DNA from: DATDOO01 sp035293245
GTDB lineage: Bacteria > Pseudomonadota > Gammaproteobacteria > Methylococcales > Methylococcaceae
Assembly (NCBI GenBank): GCA_035293245.1
Contig: DATDOO010000137.1
Coordinates: 1-16,075 of the forward strand
Length of the DNA stretch: 16,075 nucleotides
Reading direction: 5' to 3'
Shown: one piece after another, positions 1-7,388 of the stretch
How positions within the stretch are numbered: the first letter of the stretch is position 1
How the letters are laid out: every line of letters starts with the position of its first letter
Notes under the pieces: generated by a model
Told to the model about the DNA's origin: nothing
Database searches by the model: none
Seen by the model: only the letters and a program-made list of their open reading frames with translations
Program-made: the position numbers and the translations under genes

Positions 1-537
1 GCTGTAGATCAGCAAGCCGACAAACGGGTGCGACAGCGACTGCGGCCGGTACGCTTCGGCGACCGCCGGAAAGCCCTGAATGGCGGAATAGCGGCCAAGC
101 AACTCGGCGTTGTCCGACGTCAGGCGGGCGATGGCCTCGGCCTGCCTGGCTGCCTGCGGCGCGCATTCCTGCCCGCCGCGAAAATCGCACAAGACCGCCG
201 CTGAGCCCGCAAACGCGAGCGGTGTCGTGGCCAAGGACTTCTGCACCTCCTCGACCTCGGCCTGGCTGCGGGCCCGATTCATCGCCTCGATCCAGCGCCG
301 CCCCCAGGCGTGGGCGTCCTGGCCCGACGGAGCCGAGAGGCCGGCCAGCGCAAAGTAGCCGTTATCGCCGTCCTGCACCGCCGGCTCCGGCCAGCGCATG
401 GCCGCCGCAGCCTCGGGCTTCAGCGGTTCATCGAAGGCGTTGATTGCGAAAAGCACCCCGACGAAGGCGACAGCAAAGATCGAAGCCCATTTGAACAGCT
501 TGAGGCAGGCTCGCGCCGCCGTTTTTAACATCTCCAT
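1..537 (-). CDS. Membrane-anchored hypothetical protein, C-terminus beyond window
   Basis: The reading frame is open from the ATG at 537 down to base 1, giving 179 residues, so the gene continues past the left edge. A GAGG ribosome binding site lies about 8 nt upstream of the start. The N-terminus is short and basic (MEMLKTAARACLKLFK). One hydrophobic segment follows at about residues 17-33, so this is a single-pass or signal-anchored protein facing the periplasm. The remainder is Ala/Arg/Glu-rich and helical, with two Cys (in LCDFRGGQECAP) that could form a disulfide. I recognise no family. It is the last gene in a minus-strand group with the YjfB-like gene at 676-873, and a short ORF overlaps its start. 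The coding call is firm; the function is unknown. Confidence 0.75.
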   Translation of the reverse strand, partial: MEMLKTAARACLKLFKWASIFAVAFVGVLFAINAFDEPLKPEAAAAMRWPEPAVQDGDNGYFALAGLSAPSGQDAHAWGRRWIEAMNRARSQAEVEEVQKSLATTPLAFAGSAAVLCDFRGGQECAPQAARQAEAIARLTSDNAELLGRYSAIQGFPAVAEAYRPQSLSHPFVGLLIYS

Positions 538-638
538 GGCATTTCCTCGGGTGTCGTTATACCGCTTGTCCGGTTTCCGCAACGCCGAACGCCGGTTTTG
601 CCGATGACAACGATCTTGTGGAGCGTGCCTATTGCCAT
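525..638 (-). CDS. Possible 37-aa leader ORF overlapping the next start
   Basis: An ATG at 638 preceded by a good AGGAAA site opens a 37-codon frame (begins MAIGTLHKIVVIGKTG). Its stop lies 13 nt inside the membrane-protein gene that starts at 537. The overlap would allow translational coupling of the two. There is no recognisable domain, and the second half is Arg/Thr-rich and low in hydrophobics. It may be a genuine small protein, a regulatory leader, or chance; the ribosome binding site is the main support. Confidence 0.3.
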   Translation of the reverse strand: MAIGTLHKIVVIGKTGVRRCGNRTSGITTPEEMPWRC

Positions 639-675
639 GGTTGTTTCCTGCGTTGGTGGCTTGCGGGGGATTCAA

Positions 676-873
676 TCAAGCCCGGACGTCGACGTTTTGT
701 CCCAATGCGCCCGGTGTGGATTCGATGAGCTGCATCGCGAGTTCGCCGGTCTGCTCGATCTGGTCGTTGGCCAGTTTCAAGATGGAAGTCGCCACCTGTT
801 CCTGCACCCTGCGGGTTTGGAGAGCCTGGGCCAGGGTGACCAGGCCATTGGATGACAGGCCGGAGATGTCCAT
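676..873 (-). CDS. YjfB-like putative motility protein
   Basis: This 65-residue protein begins MDISGLSSNGLVTLAQALQ, continues with a Q/R-rich amphipathic helix and a conserved-looking Leu/Ala segment, and ends in GQNVDVRA. Length and start match the small YjfB_motility family, which is known mainly by its association with motility genes; its biochemical role is not established. A GAGGT site lies about 9 nt before the ATG. The protein has no signal peptide or membrane segment and should be cytoplasmic. It lies downstream of the Crp/Fnr gene (123 nt gap) and upstream of the leader ORF and membrane gene, all on one strand. Family assignment rests on the N-terminal pattern and size. Confidence 0.7.
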   Translation of the reverse strand: MDISGLSSNGLVTLAQALQTRRVQEQVATSILKLANDQIEQTGELAMQLIESTPGALGQNVDVRA

Positions 874-996
874 GGAATGTACCTCGGTGGTGGGTGCGTA
901 ATGAATAGCATATAGCCGATCTGCATTGAAATCGCACAGCAGGGGCGCGCATTTGCGAGGCCACGCCCGGAAACGTGGAACCGTCCCGACTGAAAT

Positions 997-1641
997 TTAC
1001 CAACGGGCGGGCAAATTGCCTTGCAGGATGATGCGGTGCTGGGCGATGGCAATGTATCCCCCGCGTTTGAGGTCGTTCAGTATCCGCGTGACCATCTCCC
1101 GCGATGCCCCGGTCATGCTGGCCAGTTCCTGATGGGTGATCGCAGGCGTGGCGCGCCGGCCCTCCACTTCTTCCTTGGCCAGGCCGAGCAGGGCGCTGGC
1201 GACCCGGCCGTAAACGTCCATCAGCGCCAGATTGCCCACCATGCCCGCGAGTCCCCGGGTACGCCGCGCCAGGGCTTGCAGCAAGGCGACGGGTATCGCC
1301 GGGGTGCTTTGTGCGCACTCCAGGAAATGCCGGCGGGGTAGCACCGCCAGTTGGCTGGTTTCCACCGCCATGACGGAAGCCGAGCGCGGCTCCCCGTCCA
1401 GCAAGGACAGCTCGCCGAACGCATCGCCCGGTGCCAGGAAGTCCAGCAACACTTCCCGCCCGTCCTCGTTGGCCATATACGCCTTGAATCGGCCCGACAA
1501 CACGACGTACAGGCTGTCCGAGAGCTCCCCCTGGCTCAGGATGATCGCGCCGCGCCGGTAGGTGTGCTTTTGCGCGCCGGATTCCAGGCGCTCGAGGTCT
1601 TCCGGCGCAAGGCCGGCGAACATGGAAACATTTTCAAGCAT
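997..1641 (-). CDS. Crp/Fnr-family transcriptional regulator
   Basis: The 214-residue product has the two-domain Crp/Fnr layout. An N-terminal cyclic-nucleotide-binding-type beta-roll (about residues 5-120) contains FGELSLLDGEPRSASV, which corresponds to the phosphate-binding cassette of Crp (Gly-Glu-Leu and Arg-Ser-Ala). A C-terminal winged helix (about 150-205) carries ITHQELASMTGASREMVTRI, the recognition helix region. The Fnr N-terminal Fe-S cysteine cluster is absent, so cAMP or another nucleotide is a more likely ligand than oxygen, which is inference. I chose the ATG at 1641 (MLENVSMF) because a purine-rich AAGGGGAA lies upstream; a GTG-started extension of 28 residues is also open but poorly supported. 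The gene is divergent from the secreted hydrolase at 1794, and a palindromic site lies between them. Confidence 0.9.
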   Translation of the reverse strand: MLENVSMFAGLAPEDLERLESGAQKHTYRRGAIILSQGELSDSLYVVLSGRFKAYMANEDGREVLLDFLAPGDAFGELSLLDGEPRSASVMAVETSQLAVLPRRHFLECAQSTPAIPVALLQALARRTRGLAGMVGNLALMDVYGRVASALLGLAKEEVEGRRATPAITHQELASMTGASREMVTRILNDLKRGGYIAIAQHRIILQGNLPARW

Positions 1642-1677
1642 CCTGCGGATTCCCCTTGCCTCCTCCACTGGAGGGCG

Positions 1678-1692
1678 TGTGCATAAATCACA
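1678..1692. promoter_or_regulatory. Crp-like inverted repeat in divergent intergenic region
   Basis: TGTGCATAAATCACA is an inverted repeat with TGTG and CACA arms and a 7-nt centre, one base shorter than the classical Crp spacing (TGTGA-N6-TCACA). It lies 37 nt upstream of the regulator start and 102 nt upstream of the hydrolase start. It could be an operator for the adjacent Crp/Fnr protein. Nearby, GACGTG and CACGTC arms at about 1699-1729 form a second, wider inverted repeat. Confidence 0.35.
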
Positions 1693-1793
1693 AAACCGAC
1701 GTGAATGGCGCACAGAACGGCGCACGTCCCCTGCGTAGAGTCATCACCAACCCGAGAGGGTCCGTGAAAACCAGTTCGACACAGGAGACCGAC

Positions 1794-2531
1794 ATGAAAA
1801 CTTCATCCCGCCCATCGACCGCTTCCCTGGTTCGCCGGATCGCCGGGGGACTCTCCCTCATGCTGATCGCCGTGGCGACTTGCGCCGCCTCCCCGGCCCA
1901 TTTGGGCTGGGCCGAAGACATCGCCTTGAATGTTACCCCAGACAGGAACGAATACGGCACCAATCCCAACTACATCCGCTGGAACGGCGTCAACGGTGCC
2001 ACTGGGTATGAAAACCGCACCGAGTGCAGCTCTTTCGTCACGCGGGTGCTGAAGCAGGCTTACGGCTGGAACGATACGGATTTCCGCAACTGGATGGGCT
2101 CCAGCAGCCCGACCGCCGCCAAGTACCACGACACGATTGTGAGCCGGAACGGATTCGAGGCCATGCAGAGCGTCGCCGACATTCAGGCGGGCGACCTCAT
2201 CGCCGTGAAATATCCGCAAGGAGCCTCGCCGACCGGGCACGTCATGCTGGCGGTCGGCCCGGCCACGCAACGCACCGCCTCCGCGCCCGTGGTGGAAGGA
2301 ACCACCCAGTACGAGGTGGAAGTCATCGACTCGACCAAGTCGGGCCACGGCCCCAGCGACACCCGCAAGATGGAAGACGGCACCTGGGACACCGGCGCCG
2401 GCGTCGGCATCCTGCGCCTCTATGCGGACGGCAACGGCGTCATCACCGGCTATAGCTGGAGCACGTACAGCAATTCGGTGTACTACGACCAGAACAGCCG
2501 CCATCTGGTGGTTGGCAAACTCATCCGCTGA
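1794..2531 (+). CDS. Secreted NlpC/P60- or CHAP-like cysteine hydrolase
   Basis: The 245-residue protein starts at the ATG at 1794, with CAGGAGA about 8 nt upstream. Residues 1-32 form a signal peptide: a basic stretch (VRR), then a hydrophobic core ending near ATCAASPA. The mature part shows the papain-like order of NlpC/P60 and CHAP hydrolases. Cys78 sits at the start of a helix (TECSSFVTRVLKQAYGW), His149 on a strand (AGDLIAVKYPQGASPTGHVMLAVG), and Asp179 (VEVIDS) is a possible third residue. Enzymes of this fold cleave peptidoglycan peptides or amides, so a periplasmic or secreted cell-wall role is likely. Substrate and exact family are not certain. It is transcribed divergently from the Crp/Fnr regulator, which may control it. 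Confidence 0.7.
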   Translation: MKTSSRPSTASLVRRIAGGLSLMLIAVATCAASPAHLGWAEDIALNVTPDRNEYGTNPNYIRWNGVNGATGYENRTECSSFVTRVLKQAYGWNDTDFRNWMGSSSPTAAKYHDTIVSRNGFEAMQSVADIQAGDLIAVKYPQGASPTGHVMLAVGPATQRTASAPVVEGTTQYEVEVIDSTKSGHGPSDTRKMEDGTWDTGAGVGILRLYADGNGVITGYSWSTYSNSVYYDQNSRHLVVGKLIR

Positions 2532-2548
2532 GGCAGTAATCCGGCCGG

Positions 2549-2570
2549 GCCGGATCGGGATCGATCCGGC
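2549..2570. terminator. Strong hairpin after the hydrolase gene
   Basis: A perfect 9-bp stem (GCCGGATCG / CGATCCGGC) with a GGAT loop starts 17 nt after the hydrolase stop. It has no U-tract, so it may be a 3' stabilising or Rho-assisted structure rather than a classical intrinsic terminator. Confidence 0.45.
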
Positions 2571-2603
2571 GCTGAACAGGGCGTCGCGACGGCGCCTTGT
2601 TTT

Positions 2604-2684
2604 GGTCGCTGGAAAGTCCATTCAAACTCGTACGCTTTCCGGTGCCAGTTCGATTCCCGAGCGCGGAATCGCGCGCCCCGTCCG
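2604..2684 (-). repeat. Dispersed repeat, copy 3 (partial)
   Basis: This non-coding stretch aligns with 11387-11466: the first 37 bases match at about 28 positions by eye (both start GGTC and end GCTTTCC). Both copies later carry GCGGAAT and CCGTCCG. It shares the 12-mer GTTCGATTCCCG exactly with the copy at 13224-13292. CGATTCC and GGAATCG form an inverted pair inside it. It lies between the hydrolase and the DUF6155-like gene, on the 3' side of the latter. The rest of 2685-2901 shows nothing I can assign. Confidence 0.5.
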
Positions 2685-2901
2685 ACATCCGATCAGCAGC
2701 GGAACTGGAATCAAGTCTATCTCCGCAGCACAATGCTATGTTCTAAACGCGGGCAAGAATGGGGTCACCCATTAGCCTGCCTCCCAAAAGAGCAGACGGG
2801 GCACGAGCTGAGGGGGCTATCGCCCACTTTGGCTCGCCGGCTTGGCTCAAGCGATGGATATATACCAAAATGAAAGTGCTGTCTTGACACGCGCATCGGG
2901 C

Positions 2902-3450
2902 TTAGACATCGACGCCGTACTCGGCTAGCAAGCGATCCATATCGTCACCCACGCCATAGCCGATTGTGCGACTTACATGGCGGACGGCATCCAGGCGCGC
3001 CCAAAGCTCCGGACGTCGAACCTCCGGCAATGCGGCGATCGTCTTCAATGCTTGCTCGAACATCCGCACCAAGGCGTCCAAGTAGCCCTCGTCCTGCAGA
3101 CCGATGTCGCTGCTGAAGCCCGACGCCTGCTCGCAATAGAACACCATCAGTTCCGCCAGCCCCTCGGGCTGGCCGATCGCCTTCCTGTAATCCGATATGG
3201 CTTTCTTGGCCTTGGCTACCGAAGTGTCCTGGTTCTTGAACACATCCGGCCAAAGCCAGCGGTCGATGGTCGCCATGTAGGGTTTCAGCACGTCGCTACC
3301 AAGCCCAAACCGTGCGTGCAGAAAGGTCTGGTTGTCCTTGCCGGCCGCGTAAAGGTCTTGCACCAGCCCGAGCAGGCCGGCGCGGTCGAATTCGTTGAGC
3401 TTGACCTTGACGTCGGTCCATGTGGGGGATTTCTTGCGCGGGGTGCTCAT
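2902..3450 (-). CDS. DUF6155-like protein
   Basis: The 182-residue product starts at MSTPRKKSPTWTDVKVKL, with AAGGA about 12 nt upstream; an in-frame extension upstream is open but has no better start. The protein is mostly helical and soluble, with no signal peptide. The segment AKKAISDYRKAIGQPEGLAEL, the following M-x-F-Y-C-E stretch and the C-terminal GYGVGDDMDRLLAEY resemble the DUF6155 family, whose function is unknown. Its length is normal for that family. The Lys-rich start and helical body give no enzymatic clue. It stands alone between two plus-strand blocks, with a copy of the dispersed repeat on its 3' side, which suggests an accessory cassette. The family call is from memory of the motif pattern. 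Confidence 0.65.
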   Translation of the reverse strand: MSTPRKKSPTWTDVKVKLNEFDRAGLLGLVQDLYAAGKDNQTFLHARFGLGSDVLKPYMATIDRWLWPDVFKNQDTSVAKAKKAISDYRKAIGQPEGLAELMVFYCEQASGFSSDIGLQDEGYLDALVRMFEQALKTIAALPEVRRPELWARLDAVRHVSRTIGYGVGDDMDRLLAEYGVDV

Positions 3451-3635
3451 AGGTGGGTTTTCCTTCTGCATGACATTGTTCGTAATGCGCCCCTGCTGAG
3501 CCTGGATGCCCAGCCGGCAAGCACACATGAATTCCTCACGGCTATCGAAATCGCCCTTGCGCCCTTAGAAGTGCTTGCGCAACAAGAATACGCCGCCTGA
3601 CTCAACCCTTCATACACAACTTTCCGGCATAACTC

Positions 3636-3664
3636 TTGACGGTTTACCCACGACGTCGCATCAT
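3636..3664 (+). promoter_or_regulatory. Candidate promoter of the Cys-rich peptide cluster
   Basis: TTGACG and CATCAT are separated by 17 bp, a sigma70-like arrangement with a good -35 and a 4/6 match to -10. It lies about 67 nt before the peptide ATG at 3731. The AT-rich tract (TATATATATA) from about 3687 is an alternative -10 region. Confidence 0.35.
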
Positions 3665-3730
3665 TCCAGAGGCATCCATACCGACATATATATATAGTTA
3701 TTTCAAATAATTACATTCAGGCGGAGCCGC

Positions 3731-3978
3731 ATGTTCAGGAGCCGGGCACTGTTCTTCGCGCTGATCGGCACGCTGTATTTCACCCAGATTTCCTGGGCGG
3801 CGAACGAATGCAAGGACGACACAAGGGTTGCACGGATGGCAATGTGTGCGTGCTGGCGGTGACGCCGCATGTCTGCAAGGCTCCGCAACTATCGGACGCG
3901 GCCGGCAAGTGCGATGCCGTATGCGAGTCCAAAAAGTGCGAGATTCCGTCCGGCAAAGATGTCGGGAAATGCAGCTGA
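3731..3978 (+). pseudogene. Secreted 8-cysteine small protein, interrupted by a 1-nt shift
   Basis: The ATG at 3731, preceded by AGGCGGAG, opens a clear signal peptide (MFRSRALFFALIGTLYF, then TQISWA). The mature part begins ANECKDDT and then runs into a stop at 3860-3862. One added G in the GGG run at 3825-3827 joins it to the next frame, which continues RGCTDGNVC and ends VGKCS at the stop 3976-3978. The repaired product is 82 residues with eight Cys in the mature part, enough for four disulfides, as in knottin-like or toxin-like exported peptides. The even Cys spacing on both sides of the shift argues that both halves are real. It lies just upstream of the TPR/barrel protein and the protease and may be their partner. 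Whether the shift is a mutation, a sequencing error or programmed is unknown. Confidence 0.65.
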
Positions 3979-4023
3979 AAATACGCAGAGCGGACGGCAT
4001 TGTTTCCGCAGGGCATACCCAGG

Positions 4024-4059
4024 ATCCCCGTTTGTCCAAAAGATGAGCGGGGATTTCTT
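4024..4059 (+). promoter_or_regulatory. Hairpin with T-rich tail, possible attenuator
   Basis: ATCCCCG (4024-4030) pairs perfectly with CGGGGAT (4048-4054) across a 17-nt loop and is followed by TTCTT. It sits between the Cys-rich peptide and the barrel protein. The 3' arm contains the GGGGA that would serve an upstream ATG at 4060, so folding would mask that ribosome binding site. It could reduce read-through from the peptide gene into the larger genes. Confidence 0.35.
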
Positions 4060-4101
4060 ATGAGATTATCAGCCGACAAGAATTTTCGGAGTTGTAGTTT
4101 A

Positions 4102-5643
4102 ATGAATATTCAGAAAACGCTCAAAGCAATCTTTGCTTTATCTTTTCTTGTCGTGAGCTTGTCTGGAGCGGATGGATTTTCGCAGGATATCGCCTATGCG
4201 GCCCAAGACATTGAACAAAAGAGAACCGTAGCGATGTTATCGCTTTGCGACGCAAAGCCGCCCTTAAATGTGTCCTATTTGGCTGCGGCGAGGAACTTTC
4301 AAAACATCGCTGAAGCCAAACCCAACGATATTGAGGCGCTTTATTATCAAGCCATTGCATTAAACAGGGCCGGACTATATAAGCCCGCAGTCGAAACTAT
4401 TAATAAAGCACGAAGCCTGGGTGGGCGGCAAGGCGGACTGCCGCTGGAGCTTGGCTGGAGTTACGTCGGGTTAGGCCGTTCCCAAGCCGCGATTAGGGAG
4501 CTATCCATCTATGAGCGCTCCCACTCCGGCGACATTCAGGCCATCCAACTACTCGCACATGCTTACTACTTGGCGGGCGAAACGCAACAAGCACATGAAG
4601 CATTAGCGCGCATATTGCGTATTGACCCTCGAATGAAAGCCTCCATTAGCGGGATAGAGGATTACATGGCGGCCAATAAAAACTGGCAGGATCCTCCGCC
4701 TTCGCTACCGCCGGAAATCTGCTCCAAAAGTCTTTCAGTTGAATCCGGAATGTCCATCAAAAAGGGAAACATTGAAGGATACGGCATTCAGTTGGCGGTT
4801 GGCGGGGGTTACAATTCAAACCCAATGGGCCTGGGAAATATCTTTCCCTTGCCAGCAGGAATACCCAATCAGGATTCCAGCTTTTTTGAAACCAAGGCCG
4901 ATTTATCTTATCGGAAATTGCTTACCCAAGAGGATTTACTCACATTGGATTATGCCTTTCAGGCAAAAATTTATGGCGAAGCGGCAATTTCCAGAAATTT
5001 CGATCTCCTTGATCACCGAGCATCCGCAAATTTGAGACATTTTGTTGCCAGCGACTTATCCCTGGCCTTAAGCCTATTGGACGACTATACCGAACTTGGG
5101 GGCAACAGCTTAAGAAACCAGTTCACGCTCAAACCCACGCTAGCCTACCAGCTAAACCATTGGGTTACGGGTGAAATCGGATATAGATTCACCAATGAAG
5201 ATTTCTATTTTTCAAGCGTTTCGCTGAGAGATCGGGACAACACGGCTAATGGGATGGATCTGACAGCCTATTTAACCATTCCTGACTCAAGGTTTCGCGG
5301 CAGGCTTGGATACGCGTACAATGCCGCAGACTCCGAGGGACGCGACTTTGATTATTTTTCCAATGCGCTGATTGCCGGATTAGGCTATACGTTTCCAAGA
5401 GGCATCAGCGTAGATACCTACTACACGCGCACTTACTATCGATTTGACCACATCAACAGCCTGTCGTTGAGCGGATCAAATCGAGATGACGAAACCGACT
5501 CAGTCAGTCTGGATGTAAAAATCCCCATCCACTCCAATGTGAGCACGTATCTTCATTACGATTACATGGGAATAAACTCCAACATACCAATCTACGAATT
5601 CAGCAAACATACGGCTACCGCCGGAATCGCGCTCAATTATTAA
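4102..5643 (+). CDS. TPR plus outer-membrane beta-barrel protein (SLAM/PgaA-like architecture)
   Basis: From ATG 4102 the product is 513 residues. Residues 1-27 form a signal peptide (MNIQKTLKAIFALSFLVVSL). Residues about 55-175 contain tetratricopeptide helices, for example IEALYYQAIALNRAGLYKPA and AIQLLAHAYYLAGETQQAHE. A Pro-rich linker (185-210) leads to a region of alternating amphipathic strands from about 227 (VGGGYNSNP) to the C-terminal aromatic residue (IALNY), typical of an outer-membrane barrel. A periplasmic TPR domain before a barrel is the plan of SLAM surface-protein translocators and of PgaA-type exporters, and the size fits SLAM best. Substrate is unknown; the neighbouring secreted peptide and protease are candidates by position. 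An alternative ATG at 4060 adds 14 residues. Codon use is more AT-rich than in flanking genes. Confidence 0.75.
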   Translation: MNIQKTLKAIFALSFLVVSLSGADGFSQDIAYAAQDIEQKRTVAMLSLCDAKPPLNVSYLAAARNFQNIAEAKPNDIEALYYQAIALNRAGLYKPAVETINKARSLGGRQGGLPLELGWSYVGLGRSQAAIRELSIYERSHSGDIQAIQLLAHAYYLAGETQQAHEALARILRIDPRMKASISGIEDYMAANKNWQDPPPSLPPEICSKSLSVESGMSIKKGNIEGYGIQLAVGGGYNSNPMGLGNIFPLPAGIPNQDSSFFETKADLSYRKLLTQEDLLTLDYAFQAKIYGEAAISRNFDLLDHRASANLRHFVASDLSLALSLLDDYTELGGNSLRNQFTLKPTLAYQLNHWVTGEIGYRFTNEDFYFSSVSLRDRDNTANGMDLTAYLTIPDSRFRGRLGYAYNAADSEGRDFDYFSNALIAGLGYTFPRGISVDTYYTRTYYRFDHINSLSLSGSNRDDETDSVSLDVKIPIHSNVSTYLHYDYMGINSNIPIYEFSKHTATAGIALNY

Positions 5644-5654
5644 GGAGGCGGTAA

Positions 5655-6692
5655 ATGTCCAGCAAACGCATCGAAATTTCCTGCAAGATTTTTTCCATGG
5701 TGTTTTTTTTCGTCTTCGGTAGCTTTGGGGGATGCGCTGAAGCCAATGAATCTCAGTGCGATGAGTGTGAACGTCAGGAAATCACACCCCATGAGTTAGG
5801 CGCACTGATCCATCCAATTAACATTACCGACGCCCCGCCCAGCGGGCCCATATTTTTGCAGTCCACCTATCCTGGCATGAGCCAGACTGAAGGCGATAAG
5901 TTTAATGACGTTCTAAGACTGCTTTTCACTCTCGGGGAATCCAATTATGCAAGGCTGCTTGAGCAACACGCCAAGGACGGAAAAATTACCTTTGGTGAAA
6001 TGGCATCCGACGAGGGCGGAGAAACCGGTGTTACCGGCCACATAACAATCAATCAATCAGCGCTGCAAACCGCTGGAACCAGGCCGATGTCCTTAGGCCA
6101 GAAGCTTAAGCTTGCGGCGACGCTGATTCATGAATATTCCCATACATTGCAAAGCTTCCTCGAAAAATGGCAAGCAGACGTATGTCCCGGAAATTTTTGC
6201 GAAGTTGAAGCATGGGGGGCGGGCATTGGCTTTCTTGCCCGTGCCACGAACAAGATGGTGGATGATCTGAAAACGGCGCAAGCCAATAACGAATCGGCGG
6301 AAGCCATTCAGGAAAAGGCGATTGCGCTTAAGACAGCTGCAGGAGCATTCACCACATATGAAAGCCTTTCCTTAAAGGAAAGGAAAGATCCAAAAACGGA
6401 GACGAGGGAAGGCGCTTATAGGCCCTGGACCAATATGGGCCGGGGCAGTGGGGATTACACTTGGACGGATAGCGCTGGAACCAAATTCAGCAGCGAACAG
6501 GTTTCCAATCAAGCATCCAAAATCGCCAGTGAAGCAGACCGCATCGTGAACCATGATCCGAGCAGCGGCCCTACCCCAACGTTTACGGAAAATCCCCTCC
6601 CGGAAATGTCCAGCACGGGCATAGGCTCATACACAACCCCGCCGGAAGCCCCCCGTCCTACAGAGGTATATGAAGATACAAATAAAATATAA
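5655..6692 (+). CDS. Secreted zinc metalloprotease (HExxH)
   Basis: A perfect GGAGG lies 8 nt before the ATG, and the start is 11 nt after the barrel-gene stop, so the two are one transcript. Residues 1-28 form a signal peptide ending SFGGC; Cys27 could be a lipidated residue, but the lipobox is imperfect. The 345-residue protein carries HEYSH at 159-163 (TLIHEYSHTLQSF), the HExxH zinc motif with catalytic Glu160. An acidic EVE follows at 183-185, a plausible third ligand at gluzincin-like distance. Cys177 and Cys182 flank the site. The last 90 residues are Pro/Ser/Thr-rich and probably flexible. I know no exact family. It may process the Cys-rich peptide or a surface protein handled by the barrel, which is inference from the operon. 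Base composition matches the barrel gene rather than the flanks. Confidence 0.75.
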   Translation: MSSKRIEISCKIFSMVFFFVFGSFGGCAEANESQCDECERQEITPHELGALIHPINITDAPPSGPIFLQSTYPGMSQTEGDKFNDVLRLLFTLGESNYARLLEQHAKDGKITFGEMASDEGGETGVTGHITINQSALQTAGTRPMSLGQKLKLAATLIHEYSHTLQSFLEKWQADVCPGNFCEVEAWGAGIGFLARATNKMVDDLKTAQANNESAEAIQEKAIALKTAAGAFTTYESLSLKERKDPKTETREGAYRPWTNMGRGSGDYTWTDSAGTKFSSEQVSNQASKIASEADRIVNHDPSSGPTPTFTENPLPEMSSTGIGSYTTPPEAPRPTEVYEDTNKI

Positions 6693-6856
6693 GGCGCACC
6701 GAAAGAGCCGTTCGATCTGGCCTGACAGGGAAAATTCATACATTCCGGTTTGGTAGGTCTGGTCTGGAATTGGCAGCCCAGCGGCGGATGCGGCGGGGGA
6801 TTCCGGTGGAGTGGGCGTTACAAGACAAGTCGTGGCCTATTTGAAGACGGTCGCGG

Positions 6857-6885
6857 TTGACGAAGGTGTTTCCGGATTGGATGAT
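6857..6885 (+). promoter_or_regulatory. Candidate promoter for the Gly-rich secreted protein
   Basis: TTGACG and GATGAT are separated by 17 bp, about 85 nt before the ATG at 6971. The -35 is identical to that proposed at 3636. The rest of 6693-6970 holds no gene that I can support. Confidence 0.3.
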
Positions 6886-6970
6886 TCGGAAACCTTCATG
6901 CACAGGGCGTTCCTGCCGTGCGGCTTTCAGTCGATGAGCCGCTTTCTCAGAACCATTCCGGAGGCGTTCC

Positions 6971-7369
6971 ATGAAAACGTGGAGAAAGGCTGGGTTTCTG
7001 GCGATGGCCAGTTGGTTGGCGCCCCCGGTCTGGGCCTACGGTGGCGGCGGCGGAGGAAGCCAGGAGTCCTGCACCCCGCACTATTACGCCAATGAGATTC
7101 CCGCGCAAAACGCGGACGTTGCGGGTGTGCCGGAAGTTTCCTTCACCGCGACCGACAACACCGCCACCCATACGCTGGTGGTCAAGGTCAACGGCCAGTC
7201 GGCGTCTCTGACAGTCTCCCCGCTTGGCAACGGCAAGTTCTCCGTCGTGGGCAAGTTGCCGCAGGCCGTAACCCAGGCGGGCAAGGCGCAAATCAGCATT
7301 CATGGCAAAAGCAAGGACGGCTGCGACAAGCTGTTCGTGTACTACGTCACCATCCGGAAAGCTCCCTGA
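6971..7369 (+). CDS. Small secreted Gly-rich beta protein
   Basis: The 132-residue protein starts at ATG 6971 with GGAGG about 8 nt upstream. A signal peptide (MKTWRKAGFLAMASWLAPPVWA) is followed by a run of six glycines after Tyr23 (YGGGGGG). The mature domain is about 100 residues with alternating polar and hydrophobic strands (FTATDNTATHTLVVKVNGQS; GNGKFSVVGKLPQ; KAQISIHGKSKDGCDKL). This suggests an immunoglobulin-like beta sandwich. Two Cys (SC near residue 34 and GC near 118) probably form one disulfide joining the two ends of the domain. I recognise no named family. It is probably periplasmic or extracellular and is followed closely by the ankyrin membrane gene on the same strand. Confidence 0.75.
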   Translation: MKTWRKAGFLAMASWLAPPVWAYGGGGGGSQESCTPHYYANEIPAQNADVAGVPEVSFTATDNTATHTLVVKVNGQSASLTVSPLGNGKFSVVGKLPQAVTQAGKAQISIHGKSKDGCDKLFVYYVTIRKAP

Positions 7370-7388
7370 TGGATTTGGGGCATTCCCC

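Noticed and set aside
1803..2621. 272-codon minus-strand frame over the hydrolase gene
   Set aside because: It is Ala/Gly/Arg/Val-rich shadow sequence, and the plus strand has a signal peptide and catalytic-residue pattern.
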